64,000 nt of DNA from Mucilaginibacter sp. cycad4 (GCF_034263275.1 NZ_CP139559.1:7006001-7070000); one strand, 5' to 3'; shown: positions 24,609 to 34,784, counted from the first letter of the stretch. Notes: a model not told the origin generated them from the letters alone. Made by a program: numbers and translations.

Positions 24609-27600
24609 CTACCTGATCAATGTAAGGTTGCCCGATAGTAATTTACAAGGTGTATTGAGGTTAATGATATAATAATACACCCCGGAAGGCAGCAGCCAGC
24701 CATTCAACTGCCCGGAAAATGGCGTGGCGTACTCTCTTGACTCGAATACCTTTTTTCCGTAACGGTTAAAGATCTGAACTAAGGTGCCTGGGAATTTTTC
24801 AAGGCCTTCTATCTTCCAGTAATCATTTATACCATCACCGTTAGGGGTTATGGTATTGGGGAATCTTACGTCGACCAATACAACTTCAATATGTGTTTTG
24901 GTGCGCGGGCTTTCGCATGACCCTATGCTGTATGAGATATAATAATCGCTGGTTTCGGTTGTTAATACTTCAAAATTACCGGTATTGCTGGTTTGAAGCG
25001 GCGTTGTTGATGTAGCCTCGGCATATAAGTTATACATGCCTGGAGTTTTGTTTAAAACAGACAGGCCCACTTTTCCGGGCAGGCAGATCCTTTGGTCGTT
25101 TAATACCGGTGCGTCGGGAATAAATTTTTGGTTGCCTATCTCCTTGGTGTATGGCAACGGTATTGCACAGGTAGTGTTATCTGTAACTGTCAATGAATAA
25201 GTTCCTTTGCCAACATTTATTAAATCTTTATCGTTCCCCACGGTATTGCCCGTGGCGTCCGTCCAGATAAATTTATATGGAGGCACACCGCCGGAAACAT
25301 CAATGCCTGTGATGCTGCCCAATAGCTGATCGCACTCATCTGTTTTGGCTACCGGGGCATTATTTGCCGAAAATTGTAACAAAGGGGTTGCCTGTATTGC
25401 CCAGGTACCGAGCACAGAAGCACATCCATTTTTATCAGTTACATGAAGCGTATATGAACCGGGGGCGGCGTTTGGAACATCAGTACCGTAACTTAGTGTT
25501 GTGCCGGCTGCATCAACCCATTGATAAGAACCTGGCTTTATAGTTCCCTCAAAATCAATATGCAGACTGCCATTGTTGAGCCCGCAGGTAGTAGGTGTGT
25601 TAATAAGATTTTTAATGGTAAATACCTCTGGTGCCAAACGGTTAACAATAAAATATTTATCATTACTGCATTGTGTGTTAGTATTTAACGCGTTCAGCCG
25701 GTATGTGCCATCGGCGAGGTTAAATATATCCAGGTTTGCCGGGTTGGTAGGTATCGGATTACCTTGCGGATCGTACCATTGCAATTGATTTGCATTTTGA
25801 TATCCAACACCGGTTATCGAACCATTATTTTCACCACATTTAGCCGGAGTAATAAAGCCGTCATAAATTATTACCGAATTTGTTTCCGAAATATATATCG
25901 GCGGGGTGGAATATGGGCTGCACTCACTTTGATCCATCAGTACGAGGGTATAGGTACCGCCTCTCACGCCTGTCAGATCTTTTGAAGTACTAACGGTTTT
26001 GCCCGCAGCATCAAGCCATTTGTAGGTAAGTGTACCAATACCTACTATAGTTGTAATGTTTTTTATGCTCCCGTCGGCCACCCCGCATCGGGCAGGCTTT
26101 ACCGCCATGGTTGAAAGGTCATAATCAGGACCTGGTTTGGCTTTAATAGTTACAGCCGGGCTTGAGGTTACAGCACAGCTGGCCTCGTCATAAATGGTTA
26201 CGGTGTACGTGCCTTCGGGTAAAGAAGCCGACTTGGTTGTTGCTGCAATGTTGCCATTCTTATCTTTCCACGCGAAAGTGATATTACCTGTACCTCCTGT
26301 AAAGTTCACATCAAACGGAAATTGTTTCTGGCGGCATTCCGGTACCGGCACAATTACATTCTGTATTTTGATCCTTGAATCTTTTACCTCAAAAAGCTGC
26401 GTAACTTTTTGGCAGCCGCCAGGATATTGTGCTGTTAACTGGTAAGTGCCTGGTAAAAGGTTTTTGATACTCTGGCCATCACCAACCGATGTAAGGCTGC
26501 CGTTTTGCTCCTTTTTATCCCAATGATATAACAGGCCGCTCCGGTTTTGCTGTATGGCAATGCTGCCCTGGTACGCACAGGTGTAATTTTTTATTACAAT
26601 GTCACTTTCCCTAATCACTAAGGATGAAAACGGGGAGGTGTTTTTATTGGCATCGGTAGCCGTGGCTATCACAGCCTTGCTGATAGCCCCCGAGTAAGAC
26701 CACTTACCGCTCCCGTCAGCCTGTACGGTAGTAATATAGGTTTTACCCTGGCATATCGTTCCGCAATCGTCCGAAAAGAAAAGCTCGATGGCCGAGTTTG
26801 GCGTCGCTATACCCGATACCGCTGTGCTGCCAAAATTAAGTACCTGTACAAACGGAACCGTATAATAATTACTGATGGCACTTATGCCATAGTCGCTGTT
26901 GCAAAAAATGCTGTTGCGGGTTATTAATGTATGAGCACTGTTAAGGGCTTCGATGCCGTACTGATTATAGCCAATGTAATTTTTATCGGTAGCGAGCGGG
27001 CCGCCAATGGTACCCGATGAGCTCTCGCCGGCCCTGATGCCTTCGCCATTCCCGAGGTTGGCGGTACCAGTGATATCTGTACCAATTTTGTTGCCGGTGA
27101 TATTGAATGTGGCCCGTTCAATATAAATGCCGCAATAACGCTGCCCGGAAATAATATTGGCATTGATGTTCACGGTGGTATAATCGGTGGTTACATTAAT
27201 GCCGTATGCTTTGATAAAGGCGCTCTGCTGAAACAGCAGGATGTTTTTAAAATCTTTTTTCCCGGTATAATCCGTACCTATTTTATTGTTTTGAATGTCA
27301 ACAACGCTTGGGGTAACATTGAAATTATATCCGCGAATGATATTAATGTTAGTAACGTTGGCCGATATAATATTGCCCATGTTAGCGTTTGTACCGCCTA
27401 TAGTTGCTGTTTTACTCAATACCAGGCTAACACCGTTGATATTGCTTGCGGCGGTATAACCATCATCCAATAAACCTATGATATTGCTTTGAATGAGAAT
27501 GTCGGCAAGCCCGGTACTATAATAATAAGAGTTGTTAACAATGCCGTTGATGTTGCCGCATATTACATTGCCTTTACCCGGCGCGCCTATTATAATAGCC

Positions 27601-28100
27601 GAAGCATCGCCCTGGATCACAATGCCTGATCCCTGCCCAAGATCGGGATTGGCAAAGCTGGTAACGCGGGCAAAATTGCGGATATATAATCCATAAATCC
27701 CGATGCTTTTTGCAGTTACCCCGCCGCTGTTAATATCACCGTTAATGAAAAGGCAGTTAAAGTAGGCTGGGGAAGTCTCAGGTTCGATAATAACCCTTGC
27801 ATCAGATACGCCGAAGGCTATACCGGGCTGACTTGTACCATCAATTACTAAATTTGAAGTTACTGCAGGCAACTGGCTTTTCAACCTGATGGTTCGGTCA
27901 GATACAAGTGTTCCCGGTAATTTAAACTGAATGATGTCAGGCGTTGCGGTGCCATTGGCCGCGGCGTTTGTTAAAGCCTCACGCAGGGTTCCAGGGCCGG
28001 TATCGGCATTGCTGGTTACTGTAAATGTAGCACCTAAGGCCACATTGCAAAACAAGATCGATATTAGTAGTACTAAAAGTGATAATTTATTAATAAACAT
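24609..28100 (-). CDS. Large secreted beta-helix/SprB-repeat protein with T9SS type B sorting domain
   Basis: 1163 residues. Signal peptide 1-23 (NVALGATF). Residues 25-430 look like a right-handed parallel beta-helix (TSNADTGPGTLREAL, many N-G-I strand repeats such as IIGAPGKGNVICGNING). Residues 500-1020 hold five or six SprB-type units with the recurrent C-G-xx-N/D-GSI and GTYTLxVTD motifs. The last 85 residues are the gliding-motility-associated CHU_C domain (FPNTITPNGDGINDYWKIEG, IFNRYGKKVFES, LPSGVYYYIINL) that directs type IX secretion. Probably a surface adhesin or secreted polymer-binding protein. Tandem remnant downstream. Confidence 0.9.
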   Translation of the reverse strand: MFINKLSLLVLLISILFCNVALGATFTVTSNADTGPGTLREALTNAAANGTATPDIIQFKLPGTLVSDRTIRLKSQLPAVTSNLVIDGTSQPGIAFGVSDARVIIEPETSPAYFNCLFINGDINSGGVTAKSIGIYGLYIRNFARVTSFANPDLGQGSGIVIQGDASAIIIGAPGKGNVICGNINGIVNNSYYYSTGLADILIQSNIIGLLDDGYTAASNINGVSLVLSKTATIGGTNANMGNIISANVTNINIIRGYNFNVTPSVVDIQNNKIGTDYTGKKDFKNILLFQQSAFIKAYGINVTTDYTTVNINANIISGQRYCGIYIERATFNITGNKIGTDITGTANLGNGEGIRAGESSSGTIGGPLATDKNYIGYNQYGIEALNSAHTLITRNSIFCNSDYGISAISNYYTVPFVQVLNFGSTAVSGIATPNSAIELFFSDDCGTICQGKTYITTVQADGSGKWSYSGAISKAVIATATDANKNTSPFSSLVIRESDIVIKNYTCAYQGSIAIQQNRSGLLYHWDKKEQNGSLTSVGDGQSIKNLLPGTYQLTAQYPGGCQKVTQLFEVKDSRIKIQNVIVPVPECRQKQFPFDVNFTGGTGNITFAWKDKNGNIAATTKSASLPEGTYTVTIYDEASCAVTSSPAVTIKAKPGPDYDLSTMAVKPARCGVADGSIKNITTIVGIGTLTYKWLDAAGKTVSTSKDLTGVRGGTYTLVLMDQSECSPYSTPPIYISETNSVIIYDGFITPAKCGENNGSITGVGYQNANQLQWYDPQGNPIPTNPANLDIFNLADGTYRLNALNTNTQCSNDKYFIVNRLAPEVFTIKNLINTPTTCGLNNGSLHIDFEGTIKPGSYQWVDAAGTTLSYGTDVPNAAPGSYTLHVTDKNGCASVLGTWAIQATPLLQFSANNAPVAKTDECDQLLGSITGIDVSGGVPPYKFIWTDATGNTVGNDKDLINVGKGTYSLTVTDNTTCAIPLPYTKEIGNQKFIPDAPVLNDQRICLPGKVGLSVLNKTPGMYNLYAEATSTTPLQTSNTGNFEVLTTETSDYYISYSIGSCESPRTKTHIEVVLVDVRFPNTITPNGDGINDYWKIEGLEKFPGTLVQIFNRYGKKVFESREYATPFSGQLNGWLLPSGVYYYIINLNTPCKLLSGNLTLIR

Positions 28101-28169
28101 TGATTTAGGTAATCAGCTGCAAAATACATTTTTTTCCTGTAAATACACTGTCAATATCATATTAGCTAA

Positions 28170-28200
28170 TTGTTACTCATGTTGCAAAATCGTACCTTTG
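28170..28200 (+). promoter_or_regulatory. Bacteroidota-type promoter of gcvP
   Basis: -33 element TTG at 28170-28172, 20-base spacer, then -7 box TACCTTTG at 28193-28200. This fits the TTG-N19-21-TAnnTTTG consensus. Expected start near 28207, giving a leader of about 22 bases to the ATG at 28229. The best promoter seen in the window. Confidence 0.7.
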
Positions 28201-28228
28201 CGGTAAATTTAAGAGGGACGATTAATTC

Positions 28229-31120
28229 ATGAAGTTGAATACAACCTATCAGGAGCAGTTTCAGTCGAGGCACATTGCTCCAAGTGCGGCCGACACGGCC
28301 AAAATGTTAAAAACCATCGGTGTAAACTCACTTGATGAATTAATAGGGCAAACCATACCGCAAAAGATCAGGCTTACCAAACCGCTTAACCTGCCCGCGG
28401 CAAAAAGCGAGTTCGATTACCTGAACACCTTGAAACAAACGGCTTCAAAAAACAAAGTTTTTAAGTCTTTTATCGGTAAAGGCTACTATGATGTAATTGT
28501 ACCGGGCGTTATTCAGCGCAACATTCTTGAAAACCCGGGATGGTACACGCAATATACCCCATACCAGGCCGAAATTGCACAGGGCCGCCTGCAGGCTTTG
28601 CTAAATTTCCAAACCATGGTTATTGACCTTACCGGTATGGAGATTGCCAACGCATCCTTGCTCGACGAAGGTACAGCCGCAGCCGAAGCGATGTTTATGC
28701 AATACAGCCTGCGTAAAAACAGCAATGCCAACGTTTTCTTCGTTTCGGAGGAAGTGTTTCCGCAAACTATTGATATCTTAAAAACCCGCTCAGAGCCTTA
28801 TGGTATTGAGCTGAGAATAGGCGACCACCGTACCGTTGAATTAACCGACGATATGTTTGGCGCCATTGTACAATATCCAGCCGGCGACGGTGCCGTTTAT
28901 AACTACGCCGACTTTGCCGCAAAAGGACACGAAAAAGGCATTAAACTTACCGTTGTTGCCGATATCATGAGCCTTGCCCTGTTAACGCCCCCGGGCGAAT
29001 GGGGCGCCGATATCGTGGTTGGTTCATCCCAGCGTTTTGGTGTACCGATGGGCTTTGGCGGCCCGCATGCTGCTTTCTTTGCTACTAAAGAAGAATATAA
29101 ACGTTCTATCCCGGGCCGGATCATCGGTGTTACTATCGACAGCGCCAACAACTACGCCCTGCGTATGGCCCTGCAAACCCGCGAGCAGCATATCCGCCGT
29201 GATAAGGCTACATCAAATATCTGTACCGCACAGGCGCTATTAGCTATTATGGCCGGTATGTACGCCGTATATCATGGCCCGGATGGCATCAAGCTTATTG
29301 CAGAGCGCATTCATGGTTTAGCGGTATTATTAGCCAAAACCTTAGGGCAGCTTGGCTATGAGCAGCTAAACGAAGCTTACTTTGATACCGTTAAGTTTGA
29401 CGTAGGTAACCTGGTTGGCCCTATCCATTCGGAGGCATTAAATAACGAAATGAACCTTAATTATGAAGGTTCGGTAGTTACGATAGCGATTGATGAAACA
29501 ACTTCGGTTGAAGATATTAAAACCATTGTAAGGTTCTTTGCTAAAGTTAAAGGGAAAACCTTTAATGATGTTGATTTCGATGGCGTTAATGCAAGCCTCG
29601 AAACTGTTATTCCGGCAGAGCTTCAGCGTACTTCGGCATATTTAACGCACAGCCTGTTCAATACCCACCGGTCTGAACATGAAATGTTGCGTTATATTAA
29701 ATCATTGGAGGCAAAAGACCTTTCGCTGTGTCACTCTATGATAGCTTTGGGCTCATGTACCATGAAACTGAACGCTACTACCGAAATGGTACCGGTTACC
29801 TGGGCCGAGTTTAGTAAAATCCACCCGTTTGCCCCAACCGACCAGGTTGGCGGTTACATGCAGCTGTTTGATGAGATCAACAATTGGCTAAGCGAAATTA
29901 CCGGTTTTGCAGCCATGAGCCTGCAGCCAAACGCCGGTGCTCAAGGCGAATACGCCGGTTTAATGGTGATCCGCGCCTATCATCAAGACAGGGGCGATAG
30001 CCACCGTAACATTGCTTTGATCCCTTCATCGGCGCACGGCACCAACCCTGCATCGGCAGCTATGGCCGGCATGAAGATAGTGGTGGTTAAGTGCGATGAT
30101 AACGGAAACATTGATGTTGCCGATATGCGTGCCAAGGCCGAACAATATAAAAATGAGCTTTCCTGTTTGATGGTTACTTACCCATCAACTCACGGCGTAT
30201 TTGAAGAAAGCATTATCGAAATTTGTGAGATCATTCATGAAAATGGCGGCCAGGTTTACATGGATGGCGCTAACATGAACGCACAGGTAGGTTTAACCAG
30301 CCCGGCCAATATCGGTGCCGATGTTTGTCACCTCAACCTGCATAAAACATTCTGTATCCCTCACGGCGGCGGCGGCCCCGGCATGGGGCCAATCGGTGTT
30401 GCAAAACATTTGGTGCCTTATCTGCCAGGCCATGCTGTAGTTGATATCGACAGGGGCAAATCAATCCATGCTGTTTCGGCAGCGCCATGGGGCTCGGCTT
30501 CTATCCTCATCATATCACACGCTTACATAGCGATGATGGGTGCCGAAGGCTTGACTAATGCCACCCGTTATGCTATCCTGAACGCTAATTATATTAAAGC
30601 AAGGTTGCAGGAACATTATCCTGTATTATATGCTGGTGCAAATGGTCGTTGTGCGCATGAAATGATCCTGGACTGCCGCTCATTTAAATCGGCAGGTATC
30701 GAGGTTACTGATATCGCCAAACGTTTAATGGATTATGGTTTCCATGCGCCAACTGTTTCGTTCCCGGTTGCGGGTACAGTGATGGTTGAGCCAACCGAAT
30801 CTGAGCCAAAACATGAGCTTGACCGTTTCTGCGATGCCATGATCTCTATCCGTCATGAAATTGCCGATGTGGTGGACGGCCTGTCTGATAAGATAAACAA
30901 TCCGTTAAAAAATGCACCTCATACCGTAGCCGTAATTACCGGCAACGAGTGGGAGCATCCTTATACCCGCCAAAAAGCTGCATTCCCGCTGCCTTATGTA
31001 GCTGCCAATAAATTCTGGCCTTCAGTAGGCAGGGTTAATGACACTTATGGCGACAGAACGCTGATCTGTTCATGCCCTCCGCCTGAAGAGTATGAGTTTG
31101 AAGAAAGCGTAATTGAATAA
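28229..31120 (+). CDS. gcvP: Glycine dehydrogenase (decarboxylating), P-protein of glycine cleavage
   Basis: 963 residues, the full single-chain P-protein. It decarboxylates glycine with pyridoxal phosphate and passes the aminomethyl group to the H-protein lipoyl arm. N-terminal half begins FQSRHIAPSAADTAKML; the C-terminal half carries the PLP lysine K706 in NLHKTFCIPHGGGGPGMGP. Also seen: YYDVIVPGVIQRNILENPGW and SLQPNAGAQGEYAGL. GcvT and GcvH are not in this window. Own promoter and own terminator (31131-31160), so it is monocistronic. Confidence 0.97.
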   Translation: MKLNTTYQEQFQSRHIAPSAADTAKMLKTIGVNSLDELIGQTIPQKIRLTKPLNLPAAKSEFDYLNTLKQTASKNKVFKSFIGKGYYDVIVPGVIQRNILENPGWYTQYTPYQAEIAQGRLQALLNFQTMVIDLTGMEIANASLLDEGTAAAEAMFMQYSLRKNSNANVFFVSEEVFPQTIDILKTRSEPYGIELRIGDHRTVELTDDMFGAIVQYPAGDGAVYNYADFAAKGHEKGIKLTVVADIMSLALLTPPGEWGADIVVGSSQRFGVPMGFGGPHAAFFATKEEYKRSIPGRIIGVTIDSANNYALRMALQTREQHIRRDKATSNICTAQALLAIMAGMYAVYHGPDGIKLIAERIHGLAVLLAKTLGQLGYEQLNEAYFDTVKFDVGNLVGPIHSEALNNEMNLNYEGSVVTIAIDETTSVEDIKTIVRFFAKVKGKTFNDVDFDGVNASLETVIPAELQRTSAYLTHSLFNTHRSEHEMLRYIKSLEAKDLSLCHSMIALGSCTMKLNATTEMVPVTWAEFSKIHPFAPTDQVGGYMQLFDEINNWLSEITGFAAMSLQPNAGAQGEYAGLMVIRAYHQDRGDSHRNIALIPSSAHGTNPASAAMAGMKIVVVKCDDNGNIDVADMRAKAEQYKNELSCLMVTYPSTHGVFEESIIEICEIIHENGGQVYMDGANMNAQVGLTSPANIGADVCHLNLHKTFCIPHGGGGPGMGPIGVAKHLVPYLPGHAVVDIDRGKSIHAVSAAPWGSASILIISHAYIAMMGAEGLTNATRYAILNANYIKARLQEHYPVLYAGANGRCAHEMILDCRSFKSAGIEVTDIAKRLMDYGFHAPTVSFPVAGTVMVEPTESEPKHELDRFCDAMISIRHEIADVVDGLSDKINNPLKNAPHTVAVITGNEWEHPYTRQKAAFPLPYVAANKFWPSVGRVNDTYGDRTLICSCPPPEEYEFEESVIE

Positions 31121-31130
31121 GTTTTAAATC

Positions 31131-31160
31131 AACCCTCCCCTAAACCAGGAGGGTTTTTAT
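31131..31160 (+). terminator. Intrinsic terminator of gcvP
   Basis: AACCCTCC (31131-31138) pairs with GGAGGGTT (31148-31155), followed by TTTATTTTTT. It begins 11 bases after the gcvP stop. Confidence 0.85.
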
Positions 31161-31181
31161 TTTTTACACAAGTTATATATT

Positions 31182-31556
31182 ATGAGTTCAGCTAATCCCG
31201 AAGGCCATTCAAAAGTCTCTCCCTTTAGTGGAGATTTGGAGGGGCTTATAGCCCAAACACCTCCAACCCCTTACTACGCTGTAATATTTACCTCCGTACG
31301 CACACCTGGCGATGATGGTTACGGTGATATGGCCGTTGAGATGGAAGCACTGGCCCGGCAGCAGGAAGGTTTTTTGGGTGTTGAATCGGCGCGTAACAAT
31401 GTCGGAATAACAGTGTCTTATTGGCAGTCGGTAGAAGCTATTAAGAATTGGAAAGCTAATGCCCGGCACCTGTTTGCGCAGCAGCAGGGGCGCGATAAAT
31501 GGTACCTGAATTATAAAGTGCGCATTTGCCGGGTGGAACATGATTATACCTTTTAA
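31182..31556 (+). CDS. Antibiotic-biosynthesis-monooxygenase-fold protein with repeat-encoded N-terminus
   Basis: 124 residues. From about residue 26 it is an ABM dimeric-barrel protein: PYYAVIFTSVRTPGDDGYGD, EMEALARQQEGFLGVESARN, ITVSYWQSVEAIKNWKANARHL, with the WK-AxxH pattern of this subgroup, and KVRICRVEHDY at the end. Residues 11-22 (KVSPFSGDLEGL) are encoded by repeat R4 (31212-31247), in frame. The next in-frame ATG (residue 50) would remove the first core strand, so the extension is probably translated unless a TTG at residue 19 is used. ABM proteins act as quinol or polyketide monooxygenases or heme binders; the substrate is unknown. Confidence 0.85.
   Translation: MSSANPEGHSKVSPFSGDLEGLIAQTPPTPYYAVIFTSVRTPGDDGYGDMAVEMEALARQQEGFLGVESARNNVGITVSYWQSVEAIKNWKANARHLFAQQQGRDKWYLNYKVRICRVEHDYTF
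31212..31247 (+). repeat. R4 repeat copy b, inside a coding region
   Basis: AAAGTCTCTCCCTTTAGTGG then AGATTTGGAGGGGCTT, closely matching the intergenic copy at 3308-3342. Its length is a multiple of three (36) and the inserted frame has no stop. Confidence 0.8.
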
Positions 31557-31758
31557 ATCACATATCAAGAGCTAAGTTTCTACCCGGGATTTATTGCTTT
31601 TTGAACTTTATTTAATTCCTCCAATCAAATAAAGTGCCCTGTAGCGGAGTTATTTAAATGTATTTGTGTGATATATTGCTCTTTATAATTTACAACTATA
31701 AGGAATATAACCTTTTGAATCGTGGTCTCGTATAAAACAACGCGCTTAAAATATAGAT

Positions 31759-32178
31759 ATGAACATTAACAATAAAGCTATAAGTGTATTACTGGTTGAT
31801 GATGATGAGATAAATAACTTTATCTCTATAAAACTGATAAAGAAAGCTCTACTTAATACAGAAATTATGGCCTGCCTGAACGGAAAATATGCTATTGAGC
31901 AACTTTCCGATATCCAGAGAAAAGATCCTGATAAACTACCCGATTATATTTTGCTTGATATCAATATGCCCATTATGAATGGCTGGGAATTTTTGGACGA
32001 GTATAAGCGTCTCAACCTTGATCCCCTGGGCAAAAGCAAGATATATATTATTTCATCATCTGTTTTTAGCAACGATATCAACAAAGCGCGTTCATATCCG
32101 TTGGTGAAAGATTTTATTTCCAAGCCCCTTAACGTTGAAAAAATAAAGGAACTTTTTGAAGTAGCTGCTGAAAACTAA
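31759..32178 (+). CDS. Single-domain response regulator (CheY-like receiver)
   Basis: 139 residues, one receiver domain. Acidic triad DDDE at 14-17, phosphoacceptor D67 in YILLDINMPIMNGWEF, Ser/Thr in IISSSV and Lys in FISKPLNVE. There is no output domain; it probably works by protein-protein contact in a phosphorelay. No kinase gene is next to it. Its last four bases overlap the end of the convergent MBL gene. Confidence 0.93.
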   Translation: MNINNKAISVLLVDDDEINNFISIKLIKKALLNTEIMACLNGKYAIEQLSDIQRKDPDKLPDYILLDINMPIMNGWEFLDEYKRLNLDPLGKSKIYIISSSVFSNDINKARSYPLVKDFISKPLNVEKIKELFEVAAEN

Positions 32179-32945
32179 ACAGGCTTAACTTTAAAATGAT
32201 CTCCTTCTGTTTCAACCGTTCCGATAGCAAATGATTTGGAATGATAAAAAAGGCATTTCCATCCTTCGGCAGCGGCTTTTTTACCATATTCTTCGCGCAG
32301 CATCATAGCTTTGCGGCCGTCCATATCGTATTTGGCTATGAATTTTCTCAACAGTTGCTCTGGCTCCGGAAGCTCATCGCCGCCAAAAAATACTTTTTCG
32401 CCCTCTAAATCAAACCAAAATACCTGGTGCGCCGGGCAATGACCGCCCGAATGCTCATACCTGATGCCCGGCTTAAACTCGCCGTTACCTTCAATAAAGG
32501 TGATTTTTGCGCTTGCCTGCAAAGCCTCAAAAATTTCAACATGGTATGATGAGCCTTTACCGCTGATACCAAATTCCCATTCCTGTTTATTGATCACATG
32601 TTCGGCCTGCGGAAAACTGGGTACCAATTTACCATTACGTTCAACTACCAAACCACCTGAGTGGTCATAATGCAGGTGCGACATCATCACCAGTGTAACA
32701 TCATCCGGATCGAAACCTGCATTGCGGATGTTTTGATGCAGCATAAGCTCGTCGCGGGTATCTTTAAAACCAAGGCCGGTATCTAATACTATCAGATCGG
32801 TTTTTGTTTTGATGAGGAAGGGGTTAACGTGGATGAACAACGAAGCCGGGCGATCTTTGGGGTTATCGGTTTCGGGGTTGAACGGGATAAATTTCTTGGT
32901 TGCATCAACCGAATATGAGCCCTCACCTAAAGCAAAAAATTCCAT
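32175..32945 (-). CDS. MBL-fold metallo-hydrolase
   Basis: 256 residues, no signal peptide. The dinuclear metal site HxHxDH is H90-L-H92-Y-D94-H95 (SHLHYDHSGG); other ligands are likely in HSGGHCPAHQVFWFD and GGDELPEP. The N-acyl-homoserine lactonase/quorum-quenching-like layout (IVLDTGLGFKDTRDE before the motif) is similar, but the substrate cannot be told from sequence. Divergent from recJ. Confidence 0.9.
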   Translation of the reverse strand: MEFFALGEGSYSVDATKKFIPFNPETDNPKDRPASLFIHVNPFLIKTKTDLIVLDTGLGFKDTRDELMLHQNIRNAGFDPDDVTLVMMSHLHYDHSGGLVVERNGKLVPSFPQAEHVINKQEWEFGISGKGSSYHVEIFEALQASAKITFIEGNGEFKPGIRYEHSGGHCPAHQVFWFDLEGEKVFFGGDELPEPEQLLRKFIAKYDMDGRKAMMLREEYGKKAAAEGWKCLFYHSKSFAIGTVETEGDHFKVKPV

Positions 32946-32972
32946 AGTAAACGTAGTATCAGATTTTGAATG

Positions 32973-32980
32973 TACCTTTG
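32973..32980 (+). promoter_or_regulatory. Putative -7 box for recJ
   Basis: TACCTTTG, 48 bases before the recJ ATG. No standard -33 TTG. Confidence 0.4.
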
Positions 32981-33028
32981 CCCCTTTAACAGAGCATAAG
33001 TATATTTACTGTTTCAAGCTGCAAAGAT

Positions 33029-34732
33029 ATGAATAAACGTTGGGCGCTAAAGGATAATACAAACCATGATGATGTAATAAAATTAGCCGCCGAACTCAAC
33101 ATTGATACCGTATTAAGCGCTATGCTTGTGCAGCGCGGTATTACCACTTTTGAAGATGCCCGCTACTTTTTCAGGCCCGATCACCGGCACCTGCATGACC
33201 CATTCCTGATGAAGGATATGGAAAAGGCCATCCTCCGTATTGAGCAGGCCATGGCGGCGGGCGAAAAGATCATGATCTATGGCGATTATGATGTAGATGG
33301 TACTACTGCTGTCGCGCTAACCTACAGTTTCTTCAAGAAAATTTACCCCAACATCGATTACTACATTCCCGACCGTTATAAAGAGGGCTACGGTATTTCC
33401 ACACAGGGAATTGATTATGCTGCCGACCACGGTATTACCCTGATTATTGCGCTCGACTGCGGCATTAAATCAATTGATAAAATTGACTATGCCAACGAAA
33501 AGGGGATCGACTTTATTATCTGCGATCACCACCTGCCCGGAGCATCAATTCCGGCTGCGGTGGCGGTACTTGACCCCAAGCGCGAAGATTGTGAATATCC
33601 ATATAAAGAACTTTCAGGCTGTGGCATAGGTTTTAAGCTGATCCAGGCTTATGCAGATAAGAATAACATCCCGGTTGAGGAAGTGAATTGTTACCTTGAC
33701 CTGGTGGTGATCAGCATTTCATGCGATATTGTCCACATTACCGGCGAAAACCGGGTGCTGGCACACTTCGGCCTGCAAAAAATAAATACCGATCCGTGTA
33801 CCGGCGTTAAAGCTTTAATGGAGATAGCAGGCCGTACAGGGCCTTACACCATATCGGATGTGGTGTTTTTGCTTGGTCCGCGTATTAATGCAGCGGGGCG
33901 TATTGATGATGCAAAACACGCGGTTGAACTCCTGATCGCTACCAATGTTGACATCGCCAAAGAAAAAGGCCTGATGATCAATGTGCGAAACACCGAACGT
34001 AAAGGGCATGACCTGAGCATTACCGATGAGGCTTTGGGAATGATTGACAATGATGCCGTACTGGTAGCGCGTAAATCGACCGTGTTATTTAATGAGAACT
34101 GGCATAAGGGGGTGATAGGTATTGTAGCATCGCGGTTAACCGAAAAATACTACCGCCCAACTATTGTGCTTACCCGCTCAAACGGGCATGTGGCCGGTTC
34201 GGCACGTTCTGTTTTGGGGTATGATCTGTATGAAGCGCTTTGTGGCTGTAAAGATCTGCTGATCCAGTTTGGAGGGCATAAGTATGCTGCCGGCCTCACC
34301 ATGGCTCCCGAAAACCTCGAGGCTTTTATTGAAAGGTTTGAAGAGGTGGTAAGCGCTACCATAAAACCCGAACAATTGATACAGCAAATACAAATTGACG
34401 CCGAATTACGTTTAAGCCAGATAGAACCAAAATTTTTCAGGATCCTGAATCAGTTTGCTCCCTTCGGGCCCGAAAATATGGCGCCTGTTTTCATAAGTAA
34501 AAATGTGTATGTTAGTGGTAACGCCGGTTTGGTAGGCGGCTCGCATATTAAAATGAGCGTAATGCAGGAAGGGTCGGCGGCGTTTGATTGCATAGCCTTT
34601 AACCACGGGCAGTACCTGGAACAATTACGGCCGGGTGCCCCGTTTGAAATGTGCTATTCTATAGAAGAAAATGTTTGGCGCGAAAGAAGAACGATACAGT
34701 TGAATGTGAAGGGGATAAGGTTTAGTGATTAG
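33029..34732 (+). CDS. recJ: Single-stranded-DNA-specific exonuclease RecJ
   Basis: 567 residues, family-typical. A 5'-3' single-strand exonuclease used in recombination and mismatch repair. DHH core: IMIYGDYDVDGTTAVAL (metal-binding DYDVDG), ALDCGIK, FIICDHHLPG (the DHH motif), and LGPRINAAGRIDDA. The DHHA1 domain follows (QFGGHKYAAGLTM with GGH) and a C-terminal OB fold (about 460-567). No truncation. Confidence 0.96.
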   Translation: MNKRWALKDNTNHDDVIKLAAELNIDTVLSAMLVQRGITTFEDARYFFRPDHRHLHDPFLMKDMEKAILRIEQAMAAGEKIMIYGDYDVDGTTAVALTYSFFKKIYPNIDYYIPDRYKEGYGISTQGIDYAADHGITLIIALDCGIKSIDKIDYANEKGIDFIICDHHLPGASIPAAVAVLDPKREDCEYPYKELSGCGIGFKLIQAYADKNNIPVEEVNCYLDLVVISISCDIVHITGENRVLAHFGLQKINTDPCTGVKALMEIAGRTGPYTISDVVFLLGPRINAAGRIDDAKHAVELLIATNVDIAKEKGLMINVRNTERKGHDLSITDEALGMIDNDAVLVARKSTVLFNENWHKGVIGIVASRLTEKYYRPTIVLTRSNGHVAGSARSVLGYDLYEALCGCKDLLIQFGGHKYAAGLTMAPENLEAFIERFEEVVSATIKPEQLIQQIQIDAELRLSQIEPKFFRILNQFAPFGPENMAPVFISKNVYVSGNAGLVGGSHIKMSVMQEGSAAFDCIAFNHGQYLEQLRPGAPFEMCYSIEENVWRERRTIQLNVKGIRFSD

Positions 34733-34784
34733 AGGTTGGTGAGTTAGGTTCATAGTTGATGGATCATGGTTCATAGCCGTAAGT

